Shown here: positions 25,649 to 34,939 of the stretch, in pieces
Position numbering within the stretch: the first letter of the stretch is position 1
Layout: each line of letters opens with the position of its first letter
Origin: Escherichia hormaechei_A
Lineage (GTDB): Bacteria; Pseudomonadota; Gammaproteobacteria; Enterobacterales; Enterobacteriaceae
Length of the DNA: 64,000 nt
Reading direction: 5' to 3'
NCBI GenBank assembly: GCA_042434945.1
Contig: CP170191.1
Location: forward strand, 3,348,001 to 3,412,000
Program-made: the position numbers and the translations under genes
Notes under the pieces: model-generated
Seen by the model: the letters and a program-made list of their open reading frames with translations, nothing else
Told to the model about the DNA's origin: nothing
Database searches by the model: none

Positions 25649-27082
25649 ATGAAAAAACTCACCTTACCGAAAGATTTCTTATGGGGCGGCGCAGTTGCCG
25701 CTCATCAGGTCGAAGGCGGCTGGAACAAAGGCGGAAAAGGGCCGAGCATTTGTGACGTTCTGACCGGTGGCGCACACGGCGTGCCGCGCGAAATCACCAA
25801 AGAAGTCTTGCCAGGAAAATACTATCCAAACCATGAAGCCGTTGATTTTTATGGTCACTATAAGGAAGACATCAAGCTATTTGCCGAAATGGGCTTCAAA
25901 TGTTTTCGTACATCCATTGCCTGGACGCGCATTTTTCCAAAAGGCGATGAAGCTCAGCCAAACGAAGAAGGGCTGAAGTTCTACGATGATATGTTCGATG
26001 AACTGCTGAAATACAACATCGAACCGGTGATCACCCTCTCCCACTTTGAAATGCCGCTGCATCTGGTGCAGCAATACGGTAGCTGGACCAACCGTAAAGT
26101 GGTTGATTTCTTTGTACGTTTCGCGGAAGTGGTATTTGAACGCTATAAGCACAAAGTCAAATACTGGATGACCTTCAACGAAATTAACAACCAGCGTAAC
26201 TGGCGTGCACCGCTGTTCGGTTACTGCTGCTCCGGCGTGGTGTATACCGAGCATGAAAACCCGGAAGAGACGATGTATCAGGTGCTGCATCACCAGTTTG
26301 TCGCCAGCGCCCTGGCGGTGAAAGCTGCGCGTCGCATTAACCCGGAGATGAAAGTCGGCTGTATGCTGGCGATGGTGCCGCTCTATCCTTACTCCTGTAA
26401 CCCGGACGATGTGATGTTCGCTCAGGAGTCGATGCGCGAACGCTACGTCTTTACCGATGTGCAGCTACGCGGCTATTACCCGTCCTATGTGTTGAACGAG
26501 TGGGAGCGTCGCGGATTTAACATCAAAATGGAAGACGGCGATCTGGATGTGCTGCGTGAAGGCACCTGCGATTATCTTGGTTTCAGCTATTACATGACCA
26601 ATGCAGTGAAGGCCGAAGGCGGCACCGGCGATGCGATCTCTGGTTTTGAAGGCAGCGTACCAAACCCGTATGTTAAAGCATCTGACTGGGGCTGGCAGAT
26701 TGATCCAGTAGGTCTGCGCTATGCACTTTGCGAACTGTATGAGCGTTATCAGAGGCCGCTGTTTATTGTCGAAAACGGTTTTGGCGCTTACGACAAAGTG
26801 GAAGAAGATGGCAGCATCAACGACGACTACCGCATTGACTACCTGCGCGCCCATATCGAAGAGATGAAAAAAGCGGTGACTTACGATGGCGTGGATCTGA
26901 TGGGCTACACACCGTGGGGCTGCATCGACTGCGTGTCGTTCACCACCGGGCAGTACAGCAAACGCTACGGCTTTATCTATGTGAATAAACATGACGACGG
27001 TACTGGCGATATGTCGCGTTCACGTAAGAAGAGCTTTAACTGGTACAAAGAGGTGATTGCCAGCAACGGCGAGACGCTGTAA
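25649..27082 (+). CDS. bglA: 6-phospho-beta-glucosidase BglA (GH1)
   Basis: A 477-residue GH1 enzyme hydrolysing phosphorylated beta-glucosides imported by PTS. Acid/base Glu is in MTFNEINNQ and the nucleophile Glu in PLFIVENGFGAYD; the N-terminal LPKDFLWGGAVAAHQVEGGW is typical. The body reads as E. coli BglA, but the edges do not: it starts MKKLTLPK rather than MIVKKLTLPK and ends SNGETL rather than SNGEKL, which suggests that source switches occur within or close to the two ends. An upstream in-frame ATG at 25586 would add an unlikely leader. Confidence 0.93.
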   Translation: MKKLTLPKDFLWGGAVAAHQVEGGWNKGGKGPSICDVLTGGAHGVPREITKEVLPGKYYPNHEAVDFYGHYKEDIKLFAEMGFKCFRTSIAWTRIFPKGDEAQPNEEGLKFYDDMFDELLKYNIEPVITLSHFEMPLHLVQQYGSWTNRKVVDFFVRFAEVVFERYKHKVKYWMTFNEINNQRNWRAPLFGYCCSGVVYTEHENPEETMYQVLHHQFVASALAVKAARRINPEMKVGCMLAMVPLYPYSCNPDDVMFAQESMRERYVFTDVQLRGYYPSYVLNEWERRGFNIKMEDGDLDVLREGTCDYLGFSYYMTNAVKAEGGTGDAISGFEGSVPNPYVKASDWGWQIDPVGLRYALCELYERYQRPLFIVENGFGAYDKVEEDGSINDDYRIDYLRAHIEEMKKAVTYDGVDLMGYTPWGCIDCVSFTTGQYSKRYGFIYVNKHDDGTGDMSRSRKKSFNWYKEVIASNGETL

Positions 27083-27206
27083 TGGCTCGCCCTCTCTGCA
27101 AGCGGAGAGGGCAAACCGCTTATCTTCCAGACACTTCTTTACAGCTTTTGCGTTGCCAAAATATGTTCGCCCGATAATATAGGCGTCCTGAATATTTGAG
27201 GCGAAC

Positions 27207-27566
27207 ATGATCAAGCGACAACGCAACGCTATCCTGCTTGTAGCCCTGGCCTGCCTGGTGGTGCTGATATGCACCGCCCAGCGGATGGCCGGGATGCACG
27301 CGCTTGTCATGAACGTCACCACCACGAGCCAGTCTGTCCAGCAGGGACAGGAGAGTGCCGACGCACCGGTAACCCCGTGTGAGCTTAGCGCCAAGTCGCT
27401 GATGTCGGTCCCGCCTGTTTTATTTGAAGGCGCCCTGATTGCCGTCACCCTGCTGCTGGCGTTGCTGGCAGCCAGTCCACCGCGCCGCGAACGGCAGTGG
27501 CCTCCCCGCGTTATCTTCCCGCCCCGGTTAAGGGTGCATCTGCGATTATGCGTCTTCCGTGAATGA
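27207..27566 (+). CDS. scsA: ScsA-like copper-sensitivity suppressor membrane protein
   Basis: A 119-residue protein with an N-terminal helix (AILLVALACLVVLICTA), a periplasmic segment with a single Cys, a second helix (EGALIAVTLLLALLAA) and a basic C-terminal tail ending LRLCVFRE. It is identified mainly by position: it opens a four-gene set with scsBCD, as in Salmonella scsABCD. Its molecular role is unclear; the operon confers copper and redox-stress tolerance. Confidence 0.75.
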   Translation: MIKRQRNAILLVALACLVVLICTAQRMAGMHALVMNVTTTSQSVQQGQESADAPVTPCELSAKSLMSVPPVLFEGALIAVTLLLALLAASPPRRERQWPPRVIFPPRLRVHLRLCVFRE

Positions 27567-27614
27567 GCCTTCGCCTGTTACTTCAGGTTAATTCATCATT
27601 TACGGAGAAAATTT

Positions 27615-29624
27615 ATGTTTACTGTATTCAGGCGACTGCTGGTCTGCCTGCTTTGGCTATGGCTGCCCCTCAGCCAGGCTGCCGACAGCGGCTGGCTGCG
27701 CGCCGCCGATAATCAGCACGCCAGCGTCAGGCTGCGTGCGCAACCCGAAAGCACTGGCGAAACCCACCTGCTGCTGGACGTCGCCCTGCAAAAAGGCTGG
27801 AAAACCTACTGGCGCTCGCCGGGCGAAGGCGGCGTCGCACCCGCGATTAAATGGCATCAGCCCGTCGAGGCGATCTGGCGCTGGCCTGTGCCGCAGCGTT
27901 TCGACGTCGCGGGCATCACCACGCAGGGCTACCACGGCGATGTCAGCTTTCCCATCACTCTGCGGGGCGACGTCCCGAAGATCCTGAGCGGCGTACTGAC
28001 GCTCTCCACCTGTAGCAACGTCTGTATTCTTACCGACTACCCGTTTTCGCTGAACATGACCGCATCCGCAGGTGCCGGTTTTGATTACGATTTCAGTCGG
28101 GCCATGGGCACCCTTCCGCTCAGCGGCGGGTTGACCTCAACACTTAACGCCACCTATGCCCCCGGCAAGCTGACCGTAACGGCGCAGCGTGACGCAGGCT
28201 GGCAGGCGCCGTCCCTGTTTATCGACGGTATGGATGATGTTGATTTCGGCAAACCGGCCCTCACCGTGCGCGGTGACTCGCTGGTCGCCACCGTGCCCGT
28301 GACGGACAGCTGGGGCGAGGCCGCGCCCAGCCTCAGCGGGAAAACGCTGTCGCTGGTGCTCGCCGACAGCGGCCAGGCGCAGGAGTCCCGCGTGGAGATC
28401 CAGCCGGGCAGCGCCGCCCCCGCGTTCTCGCTAGGCTGGGTGCTGCTGATGGCGCTGGCTGGCGGCCTGATCCTCAACGTTATGCCCTGCGTGCTGCCGG
28501 TGCTGGCCATGAAGCTGGGCACGCTGATGCAAACCGAACAGCAGGCGCGCGGTCAGGTGCGCAGGCAGTTTCTTGCTTCAGTGTCCGGGATCGTGATGTC
28601 GTTCCTCGCGCTGGCGCTGATGATGACGGTTTTACGCTTAGGCAATCAGGCGCTTGGCTGGGGGATCCAGTTCCAGAATCCGTGGTTTATTGGCGCGATG
28701 GCGCTGGTGATGGTGCTTTTCAGCGCCAGCCTGCTGGGGTTGTTTGAAATCCGTCTCCCTTCCGGCGCCAGCACCTTCCTCGCCACGCGCGGCGGCAACG
28801 GGCTTGCGGGTCATTTCTGGCAAGGCGCGTTTGCCACGCTGCTGGCGACGCCCTGCACCGCGCCGTTCCTGGGTACGGCGGTCTCGGCCGCGCTGGCGGC
28901 GCCGCTCCCCCTGCTGTGGGGGATCTTCCTGGCGATGGGTATCGGCATGAGCCTGCCGTGGCTGCTGGTGGCGGCCTGGCCGGGGCTGGCCCAGCGGTTG
29001 CCGCGTCCGGGACGCTGGATGAACGTCGTACGCGTAGTGCTGGGGATGATGATGCTCGGCTCATCGCTGTGGCTGCTGAGCCTGCTGACGGTGCACATTG
29101 GCAGCCTGCCCGTCATCACGCTGGGCGTGCTCCTGATCCTTACGCTGCTGCTGGTCACCGCCTGGCGCTACCGCTGGCAAACGGCACTGCGCGCCGGGGT
29201 ATTTGCTGTAGTGGTGGCCGGGGCGGTCGCGTTTGTATCCGGTTCCGGCGGCGAGGGTTCCCGCCGCGATCGTATTCACTGGCAGCCGCTCAGCGAGCAG
29301 GCCATTGCCCGCGCGCTGGCGGAGAACAAACGGGTGTTCGTCGACGTGACCGCCGACTGGTGCGTGACCTGTAAAGCCAATAAATACAACGTGCTGCTGC
29401 GCGACGACGTGCAGGATGCGCTCTCCGCCCCGGACGTTGTCGCCCTGCGCGGCGACTGGAGCCGCCCCTCAGATACCATCAGCCAGTTCTTAACCACGCG
29501 CGGCAGCGCCGCCGTACCGTTTAACCAGATCTACGGACCGGGATTACCGCAGGGCCACGTGCTGCCTGCGTTGTTAAGCCGCGAAGCGGTGCTGAGCACC
29601 CTGTCCGATGCAAAAGGAAAATAA
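27615..29624 (+). CDS. scsB: ScsB, DsbD-like transmembrane thiol reductant transporter
   Basis: A 669-residue three-part protein: signal peptide, N-terminal periplasmic domain with a Cys pair (STCSNVCIL, ~residue 135), an eight-helix transmembrane domain with the redox cysteines in NVMPCVLPVLA and ATPCTAPFLGT, and a C-terminal thioredoxin domain with CVTC (TADWCVTCKANKYN, ~590). By analogy to DsbD it passes electrons from cytoplasmic thioredoxin to ScsC. It lies one base before scsC. Confidence 0.9.
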   Translation: MFTVFRRLLVCLLWLWLPLSQAADSGWLRAADNQHASVRLRAQPESTGETHLLLDVALQKGWKTYWRSPGEGGVAPAIKWHQPVEAIWRWPVPQRFDVAGITTQGYHGDVSFPITLRGDVPKILSGVLTLSTCSNVCILTDYPFSLNMTASAGAGFDYDFSRAMGTLPLSGGLTSTLNATYAPGKLTVTAQRDAGWQAPSLFIDGMDDVDFGKPALTVRGDSLVATVPVTDSWGEAAPSLSGKTLSLVLADSGQAQESRVEIQPGSAAPAFSLGWVLLMALAGGLILNVMPCVLPVLAMKLGTLMQTEQQARGQVRRQFLASVSGIVMSFLALALMMTVLRLGNQALGWGIQFQNPWFIGAMALVMVLFSASLLGLFEIRLPSGASTFLATRGGNGLAGHFWQGAFATLLATPCTAPFLGTAVSAALAAPLPLLWGIFLAMGIGMSLPWLLVAAWPGLAQRLPRPGRWMNVVRVVLGMMMLGSSLWLLSLLTVHIGSLPVITLGVLLILTLLLVTAWRYRWQTALRAGVFAVVVAGAVAFVSGSGGEGSRRDRIHWQPLSEQAIARALAENKRVFVDVTADWCVTCKANKYNVLLRDDVQDALSAPDVVALRGDWSRPSDTISQFLTTRGSAAVPFNQIYGPGLPQGHVLPALLSREAVLSTLSDAKGK

Positions 29625-29625
29625 C

Positions 29626-30228
29626 ATGAGAGCCTTCGTTGCCTTACTTCTGCTGTCGTTATCAACGTTCGGTTTCGCCGCACCTTCTGATGACGCTTCC
29701 AGCGACCAGCTGGCAAAACTGCTGTTTAACGACCCCAACAGCCCGCGAACCGGCGCGACATCGCCGAAGCTGACCATCGTCTCCTTCACTGACTACAACT
29801 GCCCGTATTGCAAGCAGTTCGACCCAATGCTTGAGAAAATCGTGCAGGAAAATCCCGACGTGCAGCTCATCGTCAAACTGCTGCCGTTCAAGGGACAAAG
29901 CTCGGTAAATGCCGCGAAAGCGGCACTCTCAACGTGGCAGCAGGCGCCGGATAAATTCTGGGCGCTCCACCAGCGGCTGATGATGAAAAAGGGCTATCAC
30001 GATGACGCCAGCATCGCCGCCGCGAAGGTAAAGACCGGAACGGACAGCATTAAAAAGGATGATAAAACCATGGACAGCCTAAAGATGAACCTCATCCTGG
30101 CGCAGGTGCTGAATATTCAGGGTACCCCGGCGACCATTATCGGCGACCAGATGGTGGCGGGCGCAATTCCGTATGACGACCTGGAGGGGCTGGTCAAAGA
30201 ACAGCTGGCAAACGCCCGTGGCAAGTAA
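29626..30228 (+). CDS. scsC: ScsC, periplasmic DsbA/DsbG-like thioredoxin-fold protein
   Basis: A 200-residue precursor with signal peptide (MRAFVALLLLSLSTFGFA), active site CPYC (DYNCPYCKQFDP) and the cis-Pro loop IQGTPATIIGDQ. In Salmonella and Proteus ScsC is a disulfide reductase or isomerase protecting periplasmic proteins from copper. The ATG at 29626 is preceded by AAAGGAAA, just after the scsB stop. The gene end overlaps the scsD GTG start. Confidence 0.9.
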   Translation: MRAFVALLLLSLSTFGFAAPSDDASSDQLAKLLFNDPNSPRTGATSPKLTIVSFTDYNCPYCKQFDPMLEKIVQENPDVQLIVKLLPFKGQSSVNAAKAALSTWQQAPDKFWALHQRLMMKKGYHDDASIAAAKVKTGTDSIKKDDKTMDSLKMNLILAQVLNIQGTPATIIGDQMVAGAIPYDDLEGLVKEQLANARGK

Positions 30229-30718
30229 GCTTCCGCGCCTGCTGCGCGAGCTGGGCGTATGGCTGCTGATTGGCGTAGCCGTGAGCCTGGCGGTGGACTA
30301 TTTCCGCCAGCCCGCGCTGCCGCAGAATTTCTCCGCGACGGCACTGCACACCCTTGACGGCCAGCCCGTCGATCTTATCGCCATGAGTAAGGAGCGACCG
30401 CTGCTGGTCTACGTCTGGGCGACATGGTGCGGCGTCTGCCGCTACACCACGCCGTCGGTGGCGGCGCTTGCCGCGGACGGGGGTAACGTGATGTCGGTTG
30501 CGCTGCGCTCGGGCGATAACGCGACGCTCGAAACCTGGATGAGGAAGAAGAAGGCGATGATGCCCACGGTCAACGACGCCAGTGGAGAGCTGGCGCGTGA
30601 GTGGGACGTTAAGGTTACGCCAACGCTGGTGGTGATCTCTCACGGTGAGGTGAAGTCGATCACCACCGGCTGGACCAGCGGCTGGGGAATGCGCCTGCGG
30701 CTGTGGCTGGCGTCGTAG
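30218..30718 (+). CDS. scsD: ScsD, membrane-anchored TlpA-like thioredoxin
   Basis: A 166-residue protein with an N-terminal anchor (LLIGVAVSLAVDYF), a TlpA/ResA-like thioredoxin domain and active site CGVC (WATWCGVCRYTT), then TPTLVVIS with cis-Pro. The GTG at 30218 overlaps the scsC stop by 11 bp and gives the length of Salmonella ScsD. Its stop is two bases from the converging ygfF stop, so there is no room for a terminator between them. Confidence 0.88.
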   Translation: MASKLPRLLRELGVWLLIGVAVSLAVDYFRQPALPQNFSATALHTLDGQPVDLIAMSKERPLLVYVWATWCGVCRYTTPSVAALAADGGNVMSVALRSGDNATLETWMRKKKAMMPTVNDASGELAREWDVKVTPTLVVISHGEVKSITTGWTSGWGMRLRLWLAS

Positions 30719-30720
30719 CG

Positions 30721-31464
30721 TTACTTCCCGCCAGCCAGCTCCAGGAAGCTACCGGTGACATAGGAGGCTTTGTCGCTCAGCAGCCAGACAATGGCCTGGG
30801 CGACCTCCTCCGGCTGACCGCCACGCTGCATCGGTAACATCGACTTCACCCGATCCACACGCCCCGGCTCGCCGCCGGAGGCGTGAATATCGGTATAAAT
30901 CAGGCCTGGCCGCACGCAGTTAACGCGAATGCCCTGCGCCGCCACCTCCAGCGCGAGGCCGGTGGTCAGGGAATCCACCGCCCCTTTTGAGGCGGCATAA
31001 TCCACATATTCCCCCGGCGCGCCCAGCCGTGATGCCGCCGAGGAGACATTCACAATCGCGCCGCCCTTGCCGCCGTGTTTATGCGACATGCGCTTAACCG
31101 CTTCACGGCAGCAGAGAAAATAGCCGGTGACGTTGGTAGCCAGCACGCGGTTAATACGTTCAGCGGAGAGGTTTTCGATGGTGGATTGTTCAAACAAAAT
31201 CCCGGCGTTGTTCACCAGCGCGGCGAGCGGCTCACCTTCGCGATCGATGCTGTCGAACATCGCCATCACCTGCGCTTCATCGCTGATGTCCGCGCGTACG
31301 GCAAAGGCTTTACCGCCCGCGTCTACGATCTGATTAATGACGTCCGTCGCGGCTTTGATGTTGTGATGAAAATTCACCGCAACGGTGTAGCCTTCGCTTG
31401 CCAGCTGTAGCGCGGTGGCTTTACCAATACCCCGGCTGGCGCCGGTGACCAGTGCAATTGCCAT
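30721..31464 (-). CDS. ygfF: YgfF, SDR-family glucose-dehydrogenase-like oxidoreductase
   Basis: A 247-residue SDR: TGASRGIGKATALQLA, NNAGILFEQ and YAASKG catalytic motif, Ser in VNVSSAASR. Annotated in E. coli as a predicted NAD(P)-binding oxidoreductase of unknown substrate. It is diverged from E. coli YgfF (for example FHHNIKAATDVINQI), so it is part of the native backbone. It sits between convergent scsD and the gcvP block, separated from the latter by a REP-like unit. Confidence 0.88.
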   Translation of the reverse strand: MAIALVTGASRGIGKATALQLASEGYTVAVNFHHNIKAATDVINQIVDAGGKAFAVRADISDEAQVMAMFDSIDREGEPLAALVNNAGILFEQSTIENLSAERINRVLATNVTGYFLCCREAVKRMSHKHGGKGGAIVNVSSAASRLGAPGEYVDYAASKGAVDSLTTGLALEVAAQGIRVNCVRPGLIYTDIHASGGEPGRVDRVKSMLPMQRGGQPEEVAQAIVWLLSDKASYVTGSFLELAGGK

Positions 31465-31483
31465 TCTTTTCTCCCAATAAAAA

Positions 31484-31516
31484 AGCCGGGTAGCGGCTTC
31501 GCCTTACCCGGCCTAC
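31484..31516. repeat. REP-like palindrome at a source boundary
   Basis: GCCGGGTAGCGGCTTCGCCTTACCCGGC hairpin with flanking As. It lies in the 70-bp gap between native ygfF and E. coli-like gcvP, and may also act as the gcvP terminator. Confidence 0.8.
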
Positions 31517-31534
31517 GTTACTACAGGAACAACG

Positions 31535-34408
31535 TTACTGGTATTCGCTAATCGGTACGCAGGAGCAGAACAGGTTACGGTCGCCGTAAACATCATCCAG
31601 ACGTTTCACTGTCGGCCAGTATTTGTCTGCCACACCTGCCGGGAATACCGCAACTTCACGGCTGTACGGATGCGCCCACTCGGCGACCAGTTCGCTCTGA
31701 ATGTGCGGCGCGTTCACCAGCGGGTTATCTTCCAGCGGCCAGACACCGGCTTTCACCTGGTCAATTTCTGCGCGGATAGCCAGCATCGCGTCGATAAAGC
31801 GATCCAGTTCCACTTTGCTTTCAGATTCAGTCGGTTCAACCATCAGCGTACCCGCCACCGGGAACGACATCGTCGGCGCGTGGAAACCGTAGTCGATCAG
31901 GCGCTTGGCAATATCCAGCTCGCTGATGCCGGTTTCTTCTTTCAGCGGGCGAATATCGAGAATACATTCGTGCGCCACGCGACCGTCGCGACCGGTATAC
32001 AGCACCGGGAAGGCATCCTGCAGGCGGCTGGCAATATAGTTGGCGTTGAGGATTGCCACCTGGCTTGCTTTTTTCAGCCCTTCTGCGCCCATCATGCGGA
32101 TGTACATCCAGCTGATTGGCAGGATAGAGGCGCTACCGAACGGTGCCGCAGAAACCGCGCCCTGACGGGTTAACATGCCTTCGATTTGCACCACGCTATG
32201 ACCCGGTACAAACGGTGCCAAATGCGCTTTCACGCCGATCGGTCCCATACCCGGACCACCACCGCCGTGCGGAATGCAGAAAGTTTTATGTAGGTTAAGG
32301 TGTGAAACGTCCGCACCAATAAAGCCCGGCGAGGTGATGCCAACCTGGGCGTTCATGTTCGCGCCATCAAGGTAAACCTGACCGCCGAACTGATGCACGA
32401 CTTCACACACTTCACGGATCGTTTCTTCATACACGCCGTGGGTAGAAGGATAAGTCACCATGATACAGGAGAGGTTATCGCCCGCCTGTTCCGCTTTCGC
32501 GCGCAGATCAGTCAGATCGATGTTGCCGTTTTTATCACACGCCACAACCACCACCTGCATTCCTGCCATATGTGCAGAAGCGGGGTTAGTTCCGTGCGCA
32601 GAAGCCGGGATCAGGCAGATATCGCGATGCCCTTCGTTGCGGCTTTCATGATAATGACGAATCGCCAGCAGGCCCGCGTATTCGCCCTGTGCGCCAGAGT
32701 TCGGCTGCATACAAACGGCGTCGTAACCGGTCAGTTTCACCAGCCAGTCAGCCAGCTGCGCAATCATCTGCTGATAACCTTCGGCCTGCTCCGGCGGGCA
32801 GAACGGGTGCAGTTCGGCAAATTCCGGCCAGGTGATTGGGATCATCTCGGCGGCGGCGTTCAGTTTCATGGTGCAGGAACCCAGCGGGATCATCGCCTGA
32901 TTCAGCGCCAGATCTTTACGCTCCAGCGAGTGCATATAGCGCATCATTTCGGTTTCGCTGTGGTAGCGATTAAACACCGGATGGGTGAGGATTTCGTCGT
33001 CGCGCAGCATCGCAGGCTGGATAGAGCGGCTGTCGTGAGCCACGTCTTTGTCCAGCGTGTCGATGTCCAGGCCGTGGTTATCGCCCAGCAGCACGTTGAA
33101 AAGCTGCATTACGTTTTCACGCGTGGTTGTTTCATCAAGGGTGATCCCAACCGCGTTCAGAATATCGCTACGCAGGTTGATTTCAGCCGCTTCGGCACGC
33201 GTCAGTACGCCCGCTTTGTCGGCCACTTCCACACACAAGGTGTCGAAATAGTGCGCATGGCGCAGTTTCAGACCTTTTTGTTGCAGGCCCGCCGCCAGGA
33301 TATCGGTCAGACGGTGAATGCGGTTAGCGATACGTTTCAGGCCAACCGGGCCGTGATAAACGGCATACAGGCTGGCGATGTTTGCCAGCAGTACCTGGGA
33401 AGTACAAATGTTGGAGTTCGCTTTCTCACGGCGGATATGTTGCTCGCGAGTCTGCATCGCCATGCGCAGCGCGGTATTGCCAGCTGCATCTTTCGATACA
33501 CCGATAATACGGCCCGGCATTGAGCGTTTGTATTCATCTTTCGCCGCAAAGAATGCCGCGTGTGGGCCACCGTAGCCCATCGGCACGCCGAAGCGTTGCG
33601 CCGAACCAAAAACAATATCCGCGCCCTGTTTACCCGGCGCAGTTAACAGCACCAGCGCCATAATATCGGCGGCAACGCTGACCACAATTTTGCGTGATTT
33701 CAGTTCGCTAATAAGCGCAGTGTAGTCGTGAATTTCACCGGTAGTGCCTACCTGCTGTAACAGCACGCCGAAGACGTCCTGATGGTCGAGCACTTTTTGC
33801 GCGTCATCGACAATCACTTCAAAACCAAAGGTTTCGGCACGAGTACGGACCACATCCAGCGTTTGCGGATGCACATCGGAAGCCACGAAGAAGCGGTTGG
33901 CATTTTTCAGTTTGCTGACGCGTTTCGCCATCGCCATTGCTTCGGCGGCAGCGGTGGCCTCGTCCAGAAGAGAAGCAGAGGCCATATCCAGTCCAGTCAA
34001 ATCCAGCGTTACCTGCTGGAAGTTGAGCAGTGCTTCAAGGCGGCCCTGGGAGACTTCAGGTTGATACGGAGTGTACGCGGTATACCAGCCCGGATTTTCC
34101 AGCATGTTACGCAGGATAACCGGCGGTAGCTGCACGGCGGTGTAACCCATGCCGATGTAAGACGTGAAGCGTTTATTGCGACTGGCAATAGCCTTGAGTT
34201 CTGCCAGTGCGGCGTATTCGGTCGCCGGTGCGCCAACCTGCGGTGGTGTCGCAAGTTGAATATCTTTCGGCACAATCTGGCCGGTCAGCGCGTTTAACGA
34301 TTGTGCACCAACGGCATTCAGCATTTCTTGCTGTTGCGCGGCGTCCGGTCCGATATGGCGTTCAATAAAAGCGCCGCTGTTTTCAAGCTGGCTTAACGTC
34401 TGTGTCAT
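31535..34408 (-). CDS. gcvP: Glycine dehydrogenase (decarboxylating), P-protein
   Basis: A 957-residue PLP enzyme of the glycine cleavage system: it decarboxylates glycine and transfers aminomethyl to lipoyl-GcvH. The PLP lysine lies in LNLHKTFCIPHGGGGPGMG (about residue 708), in the second of two homologous halves. It is the last gene of gcvTHP. It appears identical to E. coli GcvP along its length, opening E. coli-like block C. Confidence 0.97.
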   Translation of the reverse strand: MTQTLSQLENSGAFIERHIGPDAAQQQEMLNAVGAQSLNALTGQIVPKDIQLATPPQVGAPATEYAALAELKAIASRNKRFTSYIGMGYTAVQLPPVILRNMLENPGWYTAYTPYQPEVSQGRLEALLNFQQVTLDLTGLDMASASLLDEATAAAEAMAMAKRVSKLKNANRFFVASDVHPQTLDVVRTRAETFGFEVIVDDAQKVLDHQDVFGVLLQQVGTTGEIHDYTALISELKSRKIVVSVAADIMALVLLTAPGKQGADIVFGSAQRFGVPMGYGGPHAAFFAAKDEYKRSMPGRIIGVSKDAAGNTALRMAMQTREQHIRREKANSNICTSQVLLANIASLYAVYHGPVGLKRIANRIHRLTDILAAGLQQKGLKLRHAHYFDTLCVEVADKAGVLTRAEAAEINLRSDILNAVGITLDETTTRENVMQLFNVLLGDNHGLDIDTLDKDVAHDSRSIQPAMLRDDEILTHPVFNRYHSETEMMRYMHSLERKDLALNQAMIPLGSCTMKLNAAAEMIPITWPEFAELHPFCPPEQAEGYQQMIAQLADWLVKLTGYDAVCMQPNSGAQGEYAGLLAIRHYHESRNEGHRDICLIPASAHGTNPASAHMAGMQVVVVACDKNGNIDLTDLRAKAEQAGDNLSCIMVTYPSTHGVYEETIREVCEVVHQFGGQVYLDGANMNAQVGITSPGFIGADVSHLNLHKTFCIPHGGGGPGMGPIGVKAHLAPFVPGHSVVQIEGMLTRQGAVSAAPFGSASILPISWMYIRMMGAEGLKKASQVAILNANYIASRLQDAFPVLYTGRDGRVAHECILDIRPLKEETGISELDIAKRLIDYGFHAPTMSFPVAGTLMVEPTESESKVELDRFIDAMLAIRAEIDQVKAGVWPLEDNPLVNAPHIQSELVAEWAHPYSREVAVFPAGVADKYWPTVKRLDDVYGDRNLFCSCVPISEYQ

Positions 34409-34444
34409 GAGCGATGGTTCCTGAAACGTGCAGTGAATTGTGAA

Positions 34445-34516
34445 CCTCTCTCCTTACGAAGAGAGTGAGGGTGAGGCATAAATTTTCCTCACCCTGATCC
34501 TCTCCCGCAGAAGAGG
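34445..34516. repeat. CCCTCTCCC-type hairpin repeat in gcvH-gcvP gap
   Basis: CCTCTCTCCTTACGAAGAGAG...GGGTGAGG followed by CCTCACCCTGATCCTCTCCCGCAGAAGAGG; two nested palindromes in the 110-bp spacer within the operon. They could shape the relative mRNA levels of gcvH and gcvP. Confidence 0.65.
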
Positions 34517-34526
34517 AATAAAGCCG

Positions 34527-34916
34527 TTACTCGTCTTCTAACAATGCTTCGTATGCGGTCGCATCCAGCAGTGATTCCAGTTCGCTTTCATCGCTGGCTT
34601 TGATTTTAAAGATCCAGCCGCCTGCATACGGTTCGCTGTTCACCAGTTCCGGGGAATCGCTCAGTGCGTCGTTTACCGCCACGATTTCACCGCTTACTGG
34701 CGCATAAATGTCTGACGCCGCTTTTACCGATTCGGCAACCGCGCAGTCATCGCCCGCGCTAACCGTTGCGCCCACTTCCGGCAGGTCAACAAACACCATA
34801 TCGCCTAACAGCTCCTGAGCATGTTCGGTAATACCAACGGTGTAAGTGCCGTCGGCTTCTTTACGCAACCATTCGTGTTCTTTGCTGTATTTCAGTTCTG
34901 CTGGTACGTTGCTCAT
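34527..34916 (-). CDS. gcvH: Glycine cleavage H-protein
   Basis: A 129-residue lipoyl carrier shuttling the aminomethyl group between P- and T-proteins. The lipoylation Lys is in [13 protein letters not shown] (about residue 65) in a beta-barrel sandwich fold. The ATG at 34916 is used; the codon before is TTG. It is 23 bp after gcvT. Sequence as in E. coli. Confidence 0.97.
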
Positions 34917-34939
34917 CAATCAATCTCCAAAAAAGTAAA

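Noticed and set aside
32393..33523. 376-codon plus-strand frame opposite gcvP
   Set aside because: Shadow frame of gcvP; no domain and no start signal.
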